Part shown: piece after piece, positions 8,785 to 15,828 of the stretch
How positions within the stretch are numbered: the stretch's first letter is position 1
Layout: every line of letters starts with the position of its first letter
Origin: an uncultured Clostridia bacterium
GTDB lineage: Bacteria > Bacillota > Clostridia > Christensenellales > Pumilibacteraceae
DNA: 33,307 nt
NCBI GenBank assembly: GCA_947588325.1
Contig: CANPYH010000002.1
Span: 1-33,307, forward strand
Reading direction: 5' to 3'
The notes under the pieces: model-generated
The model's input: the letters and a program-made list of their open reading frames with translations, nothing else
Told to the model about the DNA's origin: nothing
Database searches by the model: none
Program-made: the position numbers and the translations under genes

Positions 8785-9399
8785 TTATAATAACTTACTT
8801 ACAGCAGACCTAATCAGCTTTGCCGTCTCTTCGGGTTCTTCCTTGCTCTCGATTACCGCGACGGACTGCTCGTCGGAGAGCAGATTAAACGCCTCGAAGT
8901 ATTTGGCGCGGACTTTTTCGAGGGTGGCGAGTTCCTCGTACCGCTCGCGGTTGGCACGACGGGAGAGCCTGCCGAAGGCACGGGCGGGGTCGAGATCGAT
9001 GTAGATGTTTAAGTCGGGCTTGAGCGTTTCGGCGGCGGCACGGTTTATCTCAATAACCCACTTGAGCGGGAGCTGCGTGCCCTGATAGGCATAGGACGAG
9101 AACAGGTATCTGTCCGTTATTACCCAATACCCTTCCTCTAACTTACCGAGTATGCCGTCCGTCGCGTTCCGTAAGTGGTCCACTCTGTCCGCAGCACAAA
9201 GTAACGCTATCGTCGCGTCATCAGTCGCTACCCTGCCCGTCATACATGAGTGTACCAACGCACCCATCGGACTGTCCGTCGGCTCCCGCGTAATGTATAC
9301 CCGCTTGCCCTCGCCCTCAAGGTATTTCTGTAACAACTTCATTTGCGTGCTCTTGCCACTGCCGTCTATCCCTTCAAACGCTATAAATTTTCCTTTCAT
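8785..9399 (-). CDS. tmk: Thymidylate kinase
   Basis: A 204-residue dTMP kinase that phosphorylates dTMP to dTDP in the cytoplasm, an essential step of dTTP supply. The P-loop FEGIDGSGKST occupies about residues 8-18. TREPTDSPMG is the DR(E)P-type substrate motif, ITDRYLFSSYAYQG is the thymidine-binding DRY segment, and a basic LID-like stretch RRANRERYEE lies near 147-156. Length is normal for the family. There is no clear Shine-Dalgarno before the ATG. Instead a perfect 21-bp hairpin (9413-9456) starts 14 bases upstream, which could influence initiation or end upstream transcription. It is flanked by repeats on both sides and looks monocistronic. Confidence 0.95.
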   Translation of the reverse strand: MKGKFIAFEGIDGSGKSTQMKLLQKYLEGEGKRVYITREPTDSPMGALVHSCMTGRVATDDATIALLCAADRVDHLRNATDGILGKLEEGYWVITDRYLFSSYAYQGTQLPLKWVIEINRAAAETLKPDLNIYIDLDPARAFGRLSRRANRERYEELATLEKVRAKYFEAFNLLSDEQSVAVIESKEEPEETAKLIRSAVSKLL

Positions 9400-9412
9400 G
9401 TGCGTGTGCTTT

Positions 9413-9456
9413 GCAGGGGGAAAACCTTTTTGTGTACAAAAAGGTTTTCCCCCTGC
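9413..9456. repeat. R4 perfect hairpin, copy 1
   Basis: A 21-bp perfect stem (9413-9433 with 9436-9456) and a 2-nt loop, starting GCAGGGGGAAAACC. The flank on the right (cccctttccaaaaa) is shared, in reverse orientation, with copy 3 at 25203-25250. Confidence 0.8.
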
Positions 9457-9506
9457 ACCCCCTTTCCAAAAAACTGTAAATCTTTTTATTTTTATTGTAA
9501 GTGTTT

Positions 9507-9548
9507 GCGGGGGGAACCCCCTTTGTGTACAAAGGGGGTTCCCCCCGC
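9507..9548. repeat. R4 perfect hairpin, copy 2
   Basis: A 20-bp perfect stem (9507-9526 with 9529-9548) starting GCGGGGGGAACCCCCTTTG. It shares the centre TTTGTGTACAAA with copy 1. The arms differ from copy 1 by matched changes on both sides, so the pairing stays perfect. Confidence 0.8.
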
Positions 9549-9637
9549 TCCCCCTTCCCCTAAAAACTAAAAATCTTTTTTAGTTTTTGGTTATGGGAGT
9601 TGTACACTCTTGAATAACTAACTTTTTATGGAGCTTT

Positions 9638-9688
9638 ACAATCCCCTCAGGCGGCTTCGCCGCCAGCCCCCCTTGCTAAGGGCGGCCA
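9638..9688. repeat. E element, left arm only
   Basis: ACAATCCCCTCAG is followed by the small hairpin GCGGCTTCGCCGC and the block agccccccttgctaagggcggcc. R2 copy B follows about 80 bp downstream, the same order as at 712-987. Confidence 0.75.
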
Positions 9689-9767
9689 CCCCTTGTCCCC
9701 AACTATTCGGGTAAATAATTACTTAAAATGTATCTTCTTGCACAACCCCCATAACGAACCGAGTTTT

Positions 9768-9893
9768 GGAAGGCACAGAGTGCCGCTCAGACGTGCGAGA
9801 GAGGTTATTTCGACACAGGAGTTTACTAAAAACGTAAATGACTGTGTCGAAATGTTCTCGGCTCGCGCGTATCAGCGGTGCTATGTGACTTCC
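9768..9893 (-). repeat. R2 structured repeat, copy B
   Basis: A 126-bp imperfect palindrome. The outer 20-position stem (9768-9787 with 9874-9893) has only two clear mismatches, an intermediate stem pairs CGTGCGAG with CTCGCGCG, and the inner stem ATTTCGACACAG/CTGTGTCGAAAT is perfect. It overlaps the last three sense codons and the stop codon of the histidine kinase gene. Confidence 0.8.
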
Positions 9894-11449
9894 AACGGTA
9901 AAGTGAACCAGAAAGTACTGCCAACATTCTTCTCACTTGCCACTCCGTATGTGACGCCGTGGAGATCTAAGATCGACTTGACTATGGAGAGGCCGAGGCC
10001 GCTGCCGATGACGTTGCGCTTGTCCTGCGCGAGGCGGTAATACTTCTCCCAGACGGTGGCAAGCTCCTCTTCGGTCATGCCTTTGCCGGTGTCGGAGATC
10101 TCGACGCGGGCGAGGTTGCCGTCGGCGTAGCAGCGGACTTTGACCTTCTTGTCGGCGCCCGTGTAGTTCATGGCGTTGCCGATGAGGTTGTATATTACGC
10201 GGTCGATGCGCTCGCTATCCGCGCGAACGGACAGTTCCTTGGGCACGTCGAGGTCGAAGTCGTAACCCTTGGTCTCTTCCATTATGCGGAAGCGCCCAAC
10301 GGTCTCGCGGAGACGGACGGAGATGTCGAATACGCTGTAGTTAAGCTCGATTATGCCGCTTTCGAGCTTGGACAACTCCACCACTTCGCCGATAAGCGCG
10401 GTTAGCCTGTCCGTCTCGTCGATAATTATCTGTGCCTGTCTGGCGCACTTCTCCTTGTTTCCGCCCGAAATGTCGCGAATCATCTCGCTGTACGCGCGTA
10501 TCATGGTCAGCGGCGTTTTCATGTCGTGCGAGACGTTGGCGAGCAGGTCGCGGCGGAACCTGTTATTATTCTCCACGTCCTCAAACGCCTTGTTAATCGC
10601 CGAGGACAGCTCGTTTATCTCCGTAATGCGGGTGTCCGTCGCGAGGGGTTCGCGCTTCCCGCCGCCCGCGCCGCCGACGACTTTTTGCGTCAGAGTGCGT
10701 ATGGGCCGCGCCGCCACGCTCGAGGCAAAGAACGCCACGACGACGGCTATTACGAGGAAGGCGCCGCTTATTATCAGCAGCTGATATCCGATAGTGTTCT
10801 GCGCCGAAGTGAAGGCGGGGAGGGTTGCGGACATGTATATATAGTACGGCTCGGAGTTATGGACGAGCCTGATACCGTAAACGACCAGTGCGTCGTCGGT
10901 AAAGCCCGCGTCCACGGTGTTAAACACCCGCCCCTCGGCGTAAGACGTACCGAGACTTTGCATGTAGTATGACAGCATTCTGCCCTCGGGAGCCGTCGCC
11001 GCCGTACCCGTTACCGAGGACTGCGCCTGCAATACTTCGGTGGTATACCCGCCGCTTTCGCTGATATCGACGGAGAATACCACGATATTGACCTGGTGGG
11101 CGCGGGCAAAGGAATTGACGTACCCGAGCGGGTCGCTCCCGCTCTCGATCAGGTCTGTATAAGAGGCGGAAAACTCCCGACCTTCCTTCATCAGCTCGTT
11201 TTGCGCGTTGGCGGTGTAGGAAGCGGAGTAGAAAATAAACTCGTATACCCACAATATCGCAAGCATCACGACGGTCATGAGTATGAATATTATCCACAGG
11301 TTGAAGCGAATGGACTTAAACCACCTGCCTCCGCGGCTTATCGGCTTAATCTCGGGGCGCTGCGCCGTTTTTTCGTTCGGCAAAAATACAAGCTCGTGCT
11401 TGCCCCCCGTCTCGCCCTTTTCGGGCGCCTTGTTAGCCTCGTCGCTCAC
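9881..11449 (-). CDS. HAMP-containing sensor histidine kinase
   Basis: A 522-residue membrane sensor kinase that should phosphorylate the regulator encoded just upstream. Order: a charged cytoplasmic tail, TM1 (about 51-74), an extracytoplasmic sensor region (75-220), TM2 (222-245), HAMP, HisKA with the phospho-acceptor His308 in NVSHDMKTPL, and HATPase with the N box (about 418-428, NLIGNAMNYT), G1 (ISDTGKGM) and G2 (GSGLGLSIVKS). It starts with GTG behind an aaggggaaag Shine-Dalgarno-like tract, 19 bases after the regulator's stop. The final residues EVT and the TAG stop are supplied by repeat R2. The stimulus is unknown. Confidence 0.93.
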   Translation of the reverse strand: MSDEANKAPEKGETGGKHELVFLPNEKTAQRPEIKPISRGGRWFKSIRFNLWIIFILMTVVMLAILWVYEFIFYSASYTANAQNELMKEGREFSASYTDLIESGSDPLGYVNSFARAHQVNIVVFSVDISESGGYTTEVLQAQSSVTGTAATAPEGRMLSYYMQSLGTSYAEGRVFNTVDAGFTDDALVVYGIRLVHNSEPYYIYMSATLPAFTSAQNTIGYQLLIISGAFLVIAVVVAFFASSVAARPIRTLTQKVVGGAGGGKREPLATDTRITEINELSSAINKAFEDVENNNRFRRDLLANVSHDMKTPLTMIRAYSEMIRDISGGNKEKCARQAQIIIDETDRLTALIGEVVELSKLESGIIELNYSVFDISVRLRETVGRFRIMEETKGYDFDLDVPKELSVRADSERIDRVIYNLIGNAMNYTGADKKVKVRCYADGNLARVEISDTGKGMTEEELATVWEKYYRLAQDKRNVIGSGLGLSIVKSILDLHGVTYGVASEKNVGSTFWFTLPLEVT

Positions 11450-11468
11450 CCCGCTTTCCCCTTCCGCG

Positions 11469-12128
11469 TCAGAGTACCAGCTTGTAACCGACGCCGCGAA
11501 GCGTCATGATCTTGTCTCTGTACGGGCCGAGATTGGCGCGTAACATCTTAATGTGCGTGTCGACGGTGCGATCCTCGCCATAGAAATCATAGCCCCAGAC
11601 GTCGGCAAGCAATTGCTCGCGGGGTATGGCTATGCCCTCGTTCTTAACCAGATAGAACAGCAGGTCGTATTCGCGGGGGGTGAGAAAGACCTTCTTCCCG
11701 TCCACGCAAACGCTCCTGCCCATTATGTCTATTTCCAGCCCGTCGGATACTATCTTCTTGGGAGCGGTCTTGCCGCGGCGAAGTACCGCGCTTATACGCG
11801 CAACTACCTCTTTGGGCGAGAAGGGCTTGGTAACATAGTCGTCTATCCCGATCTCGAACCCGAAAAGTTTGTCGTACTCCTCGCTCCTCGCCGAAAGCAT
11901 GATGACGGGAACGTCTTTGTCCTTCTTAATCTCCTTGACGGCGCTGTAACCGTCGAGTTTGGGCATCATAACGTCCATGATTATGAGGTCGTAGTCCGTC
12001 TCTTTCGCCTTCTTTATGGCGTCCATTCCGTCTACCGCCTCGCCCACTTCGTAATCGTCCAACTCGAGATATTCGCGGAGTACTTCGCGTATACCCGGTT
12101 CGTCGTCCACTATAAGGATCTTCGGCAT
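11469..12128 (-). CDS. OmpR/PhoB-family response regulator
   Basis: About 219 residues. The receiver domain has acidic pair Asp8/Asp9 (IVDDEPG), phosphorylation site Asp52 (MDVMMPKLDG), a conserved Ser79 and Lys101 (YVTKPFSP). The winged-helix DNA-binding domain ends in TVDTHIKMLRANLG and LRGVGYKLVL. The frame is open about ten codons further upstream, but the ATG at 12126-12128 is preferred because AAGGAGGAGAT lies just before it and the protein then starts at the family-typical MPKILIVDDE. It is the first gene of a regulator-kinase operon. Confidence 0.95.
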   Translation of the reverse strand: MPKILIVDDEPGIREVLREYLELDDYEVGEAVDGMDAIKKAKETDYDLIIMDVMMPKLDGYSAVKEIKKDKDVPVIMLSARSEEYDKLFGFEIGIDDYVTKPFSPKEVVARISAVLRRGKTAPKKIVSDGLEIDIMGRSVCVDGKKVFLTPREYDLLFYLVKNEGIAIPREQLLADVWGYDFYGEDRTVDTHIKMLRANLGPYRDKIMTLRGVGYKLVL

Positions 12129-12187
12129 ATATCTCCTCCTTCGGCTCTCCCCGCTCACGGGAAGGCCCGTCTCTCTTTTCTTTATAG

Positions 12188-12193
12188 ATTATA
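12188..12193 (-). promoter_or_regulatory. -10 element of the two-component operon
   Basis: Minus strand TATAAT, about 60 bases before the regulator start. The hexamer at 17-bp spacing (ACGACA) is a weak -35, so assignment rests mainly on the perfect -10. Confidence 0.45.
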
Positions 12194-12252
12194 CTGCTTG
12201 TTTATAAATATGTCGTAAACTATTTAACCTTTTTCGTCATTATCCCGCCGCC

Positions 12253-13248
12253 CTACACCGCGCCCGCGAGCGCCTGTATCATCGTGACCAGATATCCCAC
12301 CGCAAGGGCAAAGGCGACCAGCCCGCCGAGTATGGCGAAGTTATTGCCCAAACGCTTGTTCTCTTTGAACAGCACGGCTATTCCCAACCCCGCATTGACG
12401 GCAAGCCCCGCCACCGCCGCGCCGAGGGAGAGGGATCCCCCGATAAACAACTCGCTTATCATGACGCTCGCCGCGCAATTGGGTATCAGCCCGATAAGTA
12501 CGGCGGCAAGCGGTTGGAGCCAGACGTACGCCGACATGAAGGCGTTGAAGTTCGCCTCGCCCACCCCGAAAATAAGGGAGCCGAGCGCGAAGTTAACAAT
12601 AAACACAAAGAGCGTCATCGTCGCCGTGTGAATGAGCGGGTGCTTGAAGTATACGTCGAATATCCGCCTCGCCTTGCTCCGCTCCTTTCCCTGCCCGCGC
12701 TCGTGATCGTCGCCGTGCTCGTGGTCGTCGCGGTCGGCTTCGTGATGATGTTCGGCGTTATCCTCGTCATGGTCGAGGGAGTGCCCGCAGCAGCCGTGGC
12801 CGAAGGAGTGCTCGAGTTCCTTTTTGTCGGCGTTAAGCTCCCGCCGCCTGCCGAATATGAGGTTGAGCAGATATCCCGCGGCAAGCGCCATAACGATCTT
12901 TATCCCGATAATCTCGAGCAGTCCTATCCACACCGACGGATCGGTTATAGCCGAGCCGAAGAGTATGGGGATTGCTTCGTCGCTGGTGGCGATAAACACG
13001 GCGACGAGGGTTCCGACATAGATATACCTGCCCGCATACAGTTCGCTTGCGACGACGGAGAACCCGCATTGCGGCAAAAGCCCGACGCCCGTACCTATCA
13101 GCGGAGCGCACTTGCCTTTCAGCACCTTGCCCGTTTTGAGCTTGTCGAGTTGTTTCGCCTCGAAAAGCCCTATGAGAAGATGCACGCCGAGCAGCCAAGG
13201 GATAAGCAGCGCGGTATCTTTTAACGATTCGAGGAAAACGTTTAACAT
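12253..13248 (-). CDS. ArsP_2-type ten-TM heavy-metal exporter (putative manganese/arsenic efflux)
   Basis: A 331-residue integral membrane protein. Two homologous halves carry related signatures: GLLPQCGFSVVASELYAG in the first and GLIPNCAASVMISELFIGG in the second, typical of the putative 10-TM heavy-metal exporter family (ArsP_2), often named putative manganese transporter. Between the halves (about residues 147-190) is a cytoplasmic loop very rich in His, Asp and Cys (HGCCGH, EHHHEADRDDHEHGDDHERG), likely a metal-binding sensor or buffer. A consensus promoter lies so close that the 5' UTR would be only about seven bases, and there is no Shine-Dalgarno. The transported metal cannot be told from sequence. 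Confidence 0.8.
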   Translation of the reverse strand: MLNVFLESLKDTALLIPWLLGVHLLIGLFEAKQLDKLKTGKVLKGKCAPLIGTGVGLLPQCGFSVVASELYAGRYIYVGTLVAVFIATSDEAIPILFGSAITDPSVWIGLLEIIGIKIVMALAAGYLLNLIFGRRRELNADKKELEHSFGHGCCGHSLDHDEDNAEHHHEADRDDHEHGDDHERGQGKERSKARRIFDVYFKHPLIHTATMTLFVFIVNFALGSLIFGVGEANFNAFMSAYVWLQPLAAVLIGLIPNCAASVMISELFIGGSLSLGAAVAGLAVNAGLGIAVLFKENKRLGNNFAILGGLVAFALAVGYLVTMIQALAGAV

Positions 13249-13262
13249 TATTCGTGTTATTT

Positions 13263-13291
13263 ATTTTAATATATTTATCCGCTTATGTCAA
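13263..13291 (-). promoter_or_regulatory. Promoter of the metal exporter gene
   Basis: Minus strand TTGACA (13286-13291), 17-bp spacer, TAAAAT (13263-13268). The ATG lies 14 bases beyond the -10, implying a leader of about seven bases. Confidence 0.6.
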
Positions 13292-13363
13292 GAATATAAC
13301 GGTCGGTGATTATTTGGTGTTTAACCTGCGTAAGTATTGTGGAAACGCATTTGCAAAAAAATG

Positions 13364-13392
13364 TTTACATTGCGAGGAAAAAGTGATAATAT
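13364..13392 (+). promoter_or_regulatory. Promoter of the lipoprotein peptidase gene
   Basis: TTTACA (13364-13369), 17-bp spacer, TAATAT (13387-13392), about 70 bases before the start codon. The arrangement is divergent from the metal exporter promoter roughly 75 bp away. Confidence 0.5.
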
Positions 13393-13462
13393 TATTGTAT
13401 AAGGGCGTCGGGCGCCTACGCTGTTTTGCGGCGAGGTTTCGCTTTTGCCAAAGGAGAAACAC

Positions 13463-15154
13463 ATGAAGGGAAAGAAAGCAATTAAAGGAGTGCTTGCCGC
13501 GATTTTTGCGGCGATACTCGCGCTTATATGCGTTTTCGCGACGGCTTGCGACACGGTCAACTACCAAGGGCAGGTGGCGCGGTTCAAGCCCTATGATTAC
13601 AGCAGAATGGAGAGGGCGTACGAGCGGGCGGAGAGCGCCATTGCCGATGGCCGCGATCCGTTTGCCATGGTTATGAGGATTAACGACGTCACGAACGAGC
13701 TTAACGACATATTGTCGAACTATATCATAACCAATATCGAGTATCACAAGGACAATCGGGGGCCGTTCGCCGAGCAGTACCAACTGCACCGCGGATATTA
13801 CGACGACGCATATACCAAGTATATCACGGTGCTTCACGACGCAATGGCGTCCCCTCTCGGCGAGGATCTCTTCGAAGGTTGGTCGAAAGAGGATATCGAT
13901 ATGGTGGAAGAGCAATATGCCCGCCGTCGGGACAGCCGCTATCTCGAGCTGCAATCACAGCTTACCGAGCTTCAGATGCAATACGACTCCCTCGCCGTTG
14001 AAACGACGGCGACTTACGCCAACGCGGCGCAGGCAATATTGCTTAAAATCGTAGACGTCAATAACTCCCTTGCCGAGCTTGCGGGTTATTCCTCCTATGT
14101 CAACTATGCTTACGCCGACTATGGTCGCACATACGTTTTCGACGAGGCGGTCAATCTTTCCGCCTATATTAAGGAGTACATTTCGCCCATACTCGACGGT
14201 ATTGCCGAGGTGCGTAGCCGCGAGAAAGCGGCGGTGTCCGATAAACTCTCCGAGGACGCGAAGTACGGCAACGAGATCGAGAGGTGCGGATCTTATATAC
14301 GCGACTACACCAAGGAGATCGGGCAGTATATGGTCAATGCGTACAACTTCATGCGGGACAACGACTTGCATTACTCGGCGACGAAGCGGGATAATCCCAA
14401 CGGGACGCGGGGAGCGTTCACTACCTACCTTTACGGCAGCAACGCGCCCTATGTCTATCAATATTGCGACGGCGGCTACCGTGATCTTCTGACGTATATA
14501 CACGAGTTCGGGCACTTCACCTCCTTCTATAACAACGGGTCGTCGGGCGGCTCCGAACTCGACGTTGCCGAGATACAGTCGCAGGCGAACGAGATGTTGT
14601 TCCTGCCCTATCTTTCGAAGATATACGGCGAGGAAGTCGGAGCCTATCTCGAGTGCGATCAGATCTATAACATACTGACTTCGGCGGTGATTATGGGCTG
14701 TCTGTTCGACGAGTTTCAGCGGGATATCTACGCCGCGCCCGAGAATTACACCCAATCGGGGGCTATGACCGCCCACTTCGACGAGCTGGTCACGGAGTAC
14801 GGCGCTACAAGTATCGCGGAGACCTGGGATAACCCCGAGGAGTTCAAGTATTGGTGGGCGCAGGTTTCCCACACCTTCGACACTCCCTTCTATTATATCA
14901 GCTACGCTGTTTCCGCCGTGCCCGCTCTGGTAATATACGAGTATGCCAACACGCCGTCGGTGGGGCGCGATATCGCCATCGGGAAATATAAAGACATTCA
15001 GGCGCACGGTCATTCGGGCGTTGGCGGAAAGAATCTGTTGGATTTGCTGAAGTACACGGGAGTAGGCTCCCCCTTCGAAGAGACTACTATCAAAGATCTT
15101 GCGAACTTCTTAAATAACAGGTTTTCCCCTACCTCTCTTGCCGCCGCGGCGTAA
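13463..15154 (+). CDS. M3-like zinc metallopeptidase, lipoprotein
   Basis: About 563 residues. The start is the ATG at 13463, preceded by AAGGAG at 13451-13456. Upstream in-frame TTG is less likely. A signal peptide ends with FATAC, so the enzyme is probably lipid-anchored outside the membrane. The zinc site is HEFGH (about His347-His351) with a candidate third ligand Glu370 in DVAEIQSQANE, the arrangement seen in family M3 oligopeptidases such as PepF. The region between the signal and the active site is mainly helical and Glu/Tyr rich. M3 enzymes are usually cytosolic, so an exported lipoprotein form is notable. It likely trims peptides at the cell surface. The gene is on the plus strand, unlike most neighbours, and ends at a shared bidirectional terminator. 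Confidence 0.8.
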   Translation: MKGKKAIKGVLAAIFAAILALICVFATACDTVNYQGQVARFKPYDYSRMERAYERAESAIADGRDPFAMVMRINDVTNELNDILSNYIITNIEYHKDNRGPFAEQYQLHRGYYDDAYTKYITVLHDAMASPLGEDLFEGWSKEDIDMVEEQYARRRDSRYLELQSQLTELQMQYDSLAVETTATYANAAQAILLKIVDVNNSLAELAGYSSYVNYAYADYGRTYVFDEAVNLSAYIKEYISPILDGIAEVRSREKAAVSDKLSEDAKYGNEIERCGSYIRDYTKEIGQYMVNAYNFMRDNDLHYSATKRDNPNGTRGAFTTYLYGSNAPYVYQYCDGGYRDLLTYIHEFGHFTSFYNNGSSGGSELDVAEIQSQANEMLFLPYLSKIYGEEVGAYLECDQIYNILTSAVIMGCLFDEFQRDIYAAPENYTQSGAMTAHFDELVTEYGATSIAETWDNPEEFKYWWAQVSHTFDTPFYYISYAVSAVPALVIYEYANTPSVGRDIAIGKYKDIQAHGHSGVGGKNLLDLLKYTGVGSPFEETTIKDLANFLNNRFSPTSLAAAA

Positions 15155-15202
15155 TATGCGGGGGGCAAGCGCGGGGATTTACGCGGAAGTCGGATAAAAC
15201 AC

Positions 15203-15240
15203 AAAGGCGGTCGGGAGTTGTTCCGACCGCCTTTGCTTTT
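15203..15240. terminator. Bidirectional intrinsic terminator
   Basis: AAAGGCGGTCGG (15203-15214) pairs with CCGACCGCCTTT (15223-15234), followed by gctttt on the plus strand and by gtgtttt on the minus strand. It lies between the convergent peptidase and flavin-reductase genes. Confidence 0.8.
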
Positions 15241-15255
15241 ACCTTGCGATTTTTA

Positions 15256-15750
15256 TTATTTCTTTTCGAAGGAGCTTCTCACTATCTCGCCGAAGAAGAG
15301 GGTGTGATATTCCCGTCCGACGTACATATCCCGCGCTATTGTGGCGTTGAGTTTGCTCGAGCGCATTTCGGACGTGCATATTACCTTGCACTCAATCTGC
15401 ACGGCGCACTGGCTTATTCCCACAGAATGGACGAGCTTGGCGGGGACGGGATCGAACCCGAACTCCTTGAACTTATCCACGTCGTGGCCCGAGATTTTGG
15501 AGCACTTCTGAAGCGCCGCCATCATGTCGGGGGTGGGGATATTTATAACGAAACTCTTATACTTGCTTATGAGTTCGTGCGAATATTTCTTCTTGCGGAC
15601 GGGGAGAACGAAAACGTCCCTGTTCCACATTCTGCCCACGGTGCCCCAGGAAGTATTCATAATGTTTATTTCGTCACCGCTGCCGCAGGTCACGAACAGT
15701 CCGCCCATTTTAAGGGCATTCATTACCATGTTTCTCTGTCTGTCAGTCAT
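15256..15750 (-). CDS. Flavin-reductase-like domain protein
   Basis: A 164-residue protein with the flavin-reductase-like split-barrel fold pattern: N-terminal GGLFVTCGSGDEINIMNTSWG, then the basic FMN-contacting segment LPVRKKKYSHELISKYKSFVINIP, and a C-terminal ARDMYVGREYHTLFFGEIV. Members bind FMN and reduce flavin with NAD(P)H or act as small flavoproteins. No membrane segment is present, so it is cytosolic. GAGAGG lies about nine bases before the ATG. It is convergent with the peptidase gene and about 80 bases downstream of the GH128 gene. Substrate unknown. Confidence 0.8.
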   Translation of the reverse strand: MTDRQRNMVMNALKMGGLFVTCGSGDEINIMNTSWGTVGRMWNRDVFVLPVRKKKYSHELISKYKSFVINIPTPDMMAALQKCSKISGHDVDKFKEFGFDPVPAKLVHSVGISQCAVQIECKVICTSEMRSSKLNATIARDMYVGREYHTLFFGEIVRSSFEKK

Positions 15751-15828
15751 TCAATTTTCCTCTCTCGCCTTAAATTTTACCACTATGGAGTACTTTTGTC
15801 AATCCCATACGGTATATTTCAAGGCGTT

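Larger units (their letters stand above)
9400..9880. other. Gene-free interval with two R4 hairpins, an E arm and most of R2 copy B
   Basis: No gene is supported in these 481 bp. From left to right: R4 hairpin 9413-9456, R4 hairpin 9507-9548, a run of T/A-rich sequence, E left arm 9638-9688, and R2 copy B from 9768 into the 3' end of the histidine kinase gene. Confidence 0.8.

Noticed and set aside
12129-12158. Upstream start extending the response regulator by ten residues
   Set aside because: The extension overlaps the AAGGAGGAGAT ribosome site that serves the family-typical MPKILIVDDE start.
13955-15013. A 352-codon minus-strand frame opposite the lipoprotein peptidase
   Set aside because: No ribosome site or domain; the plus-strand frame has a promoter, AAGGAG, signal peptide and HEFGH.
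15449-15466. A tRNA-like T-loop string (gggatcgaacccg)
   Set aside because: It lies inside the flavin-reductase gene (residues FDPVPAK), and no acceptor stem or anticodon arm can be built around it.
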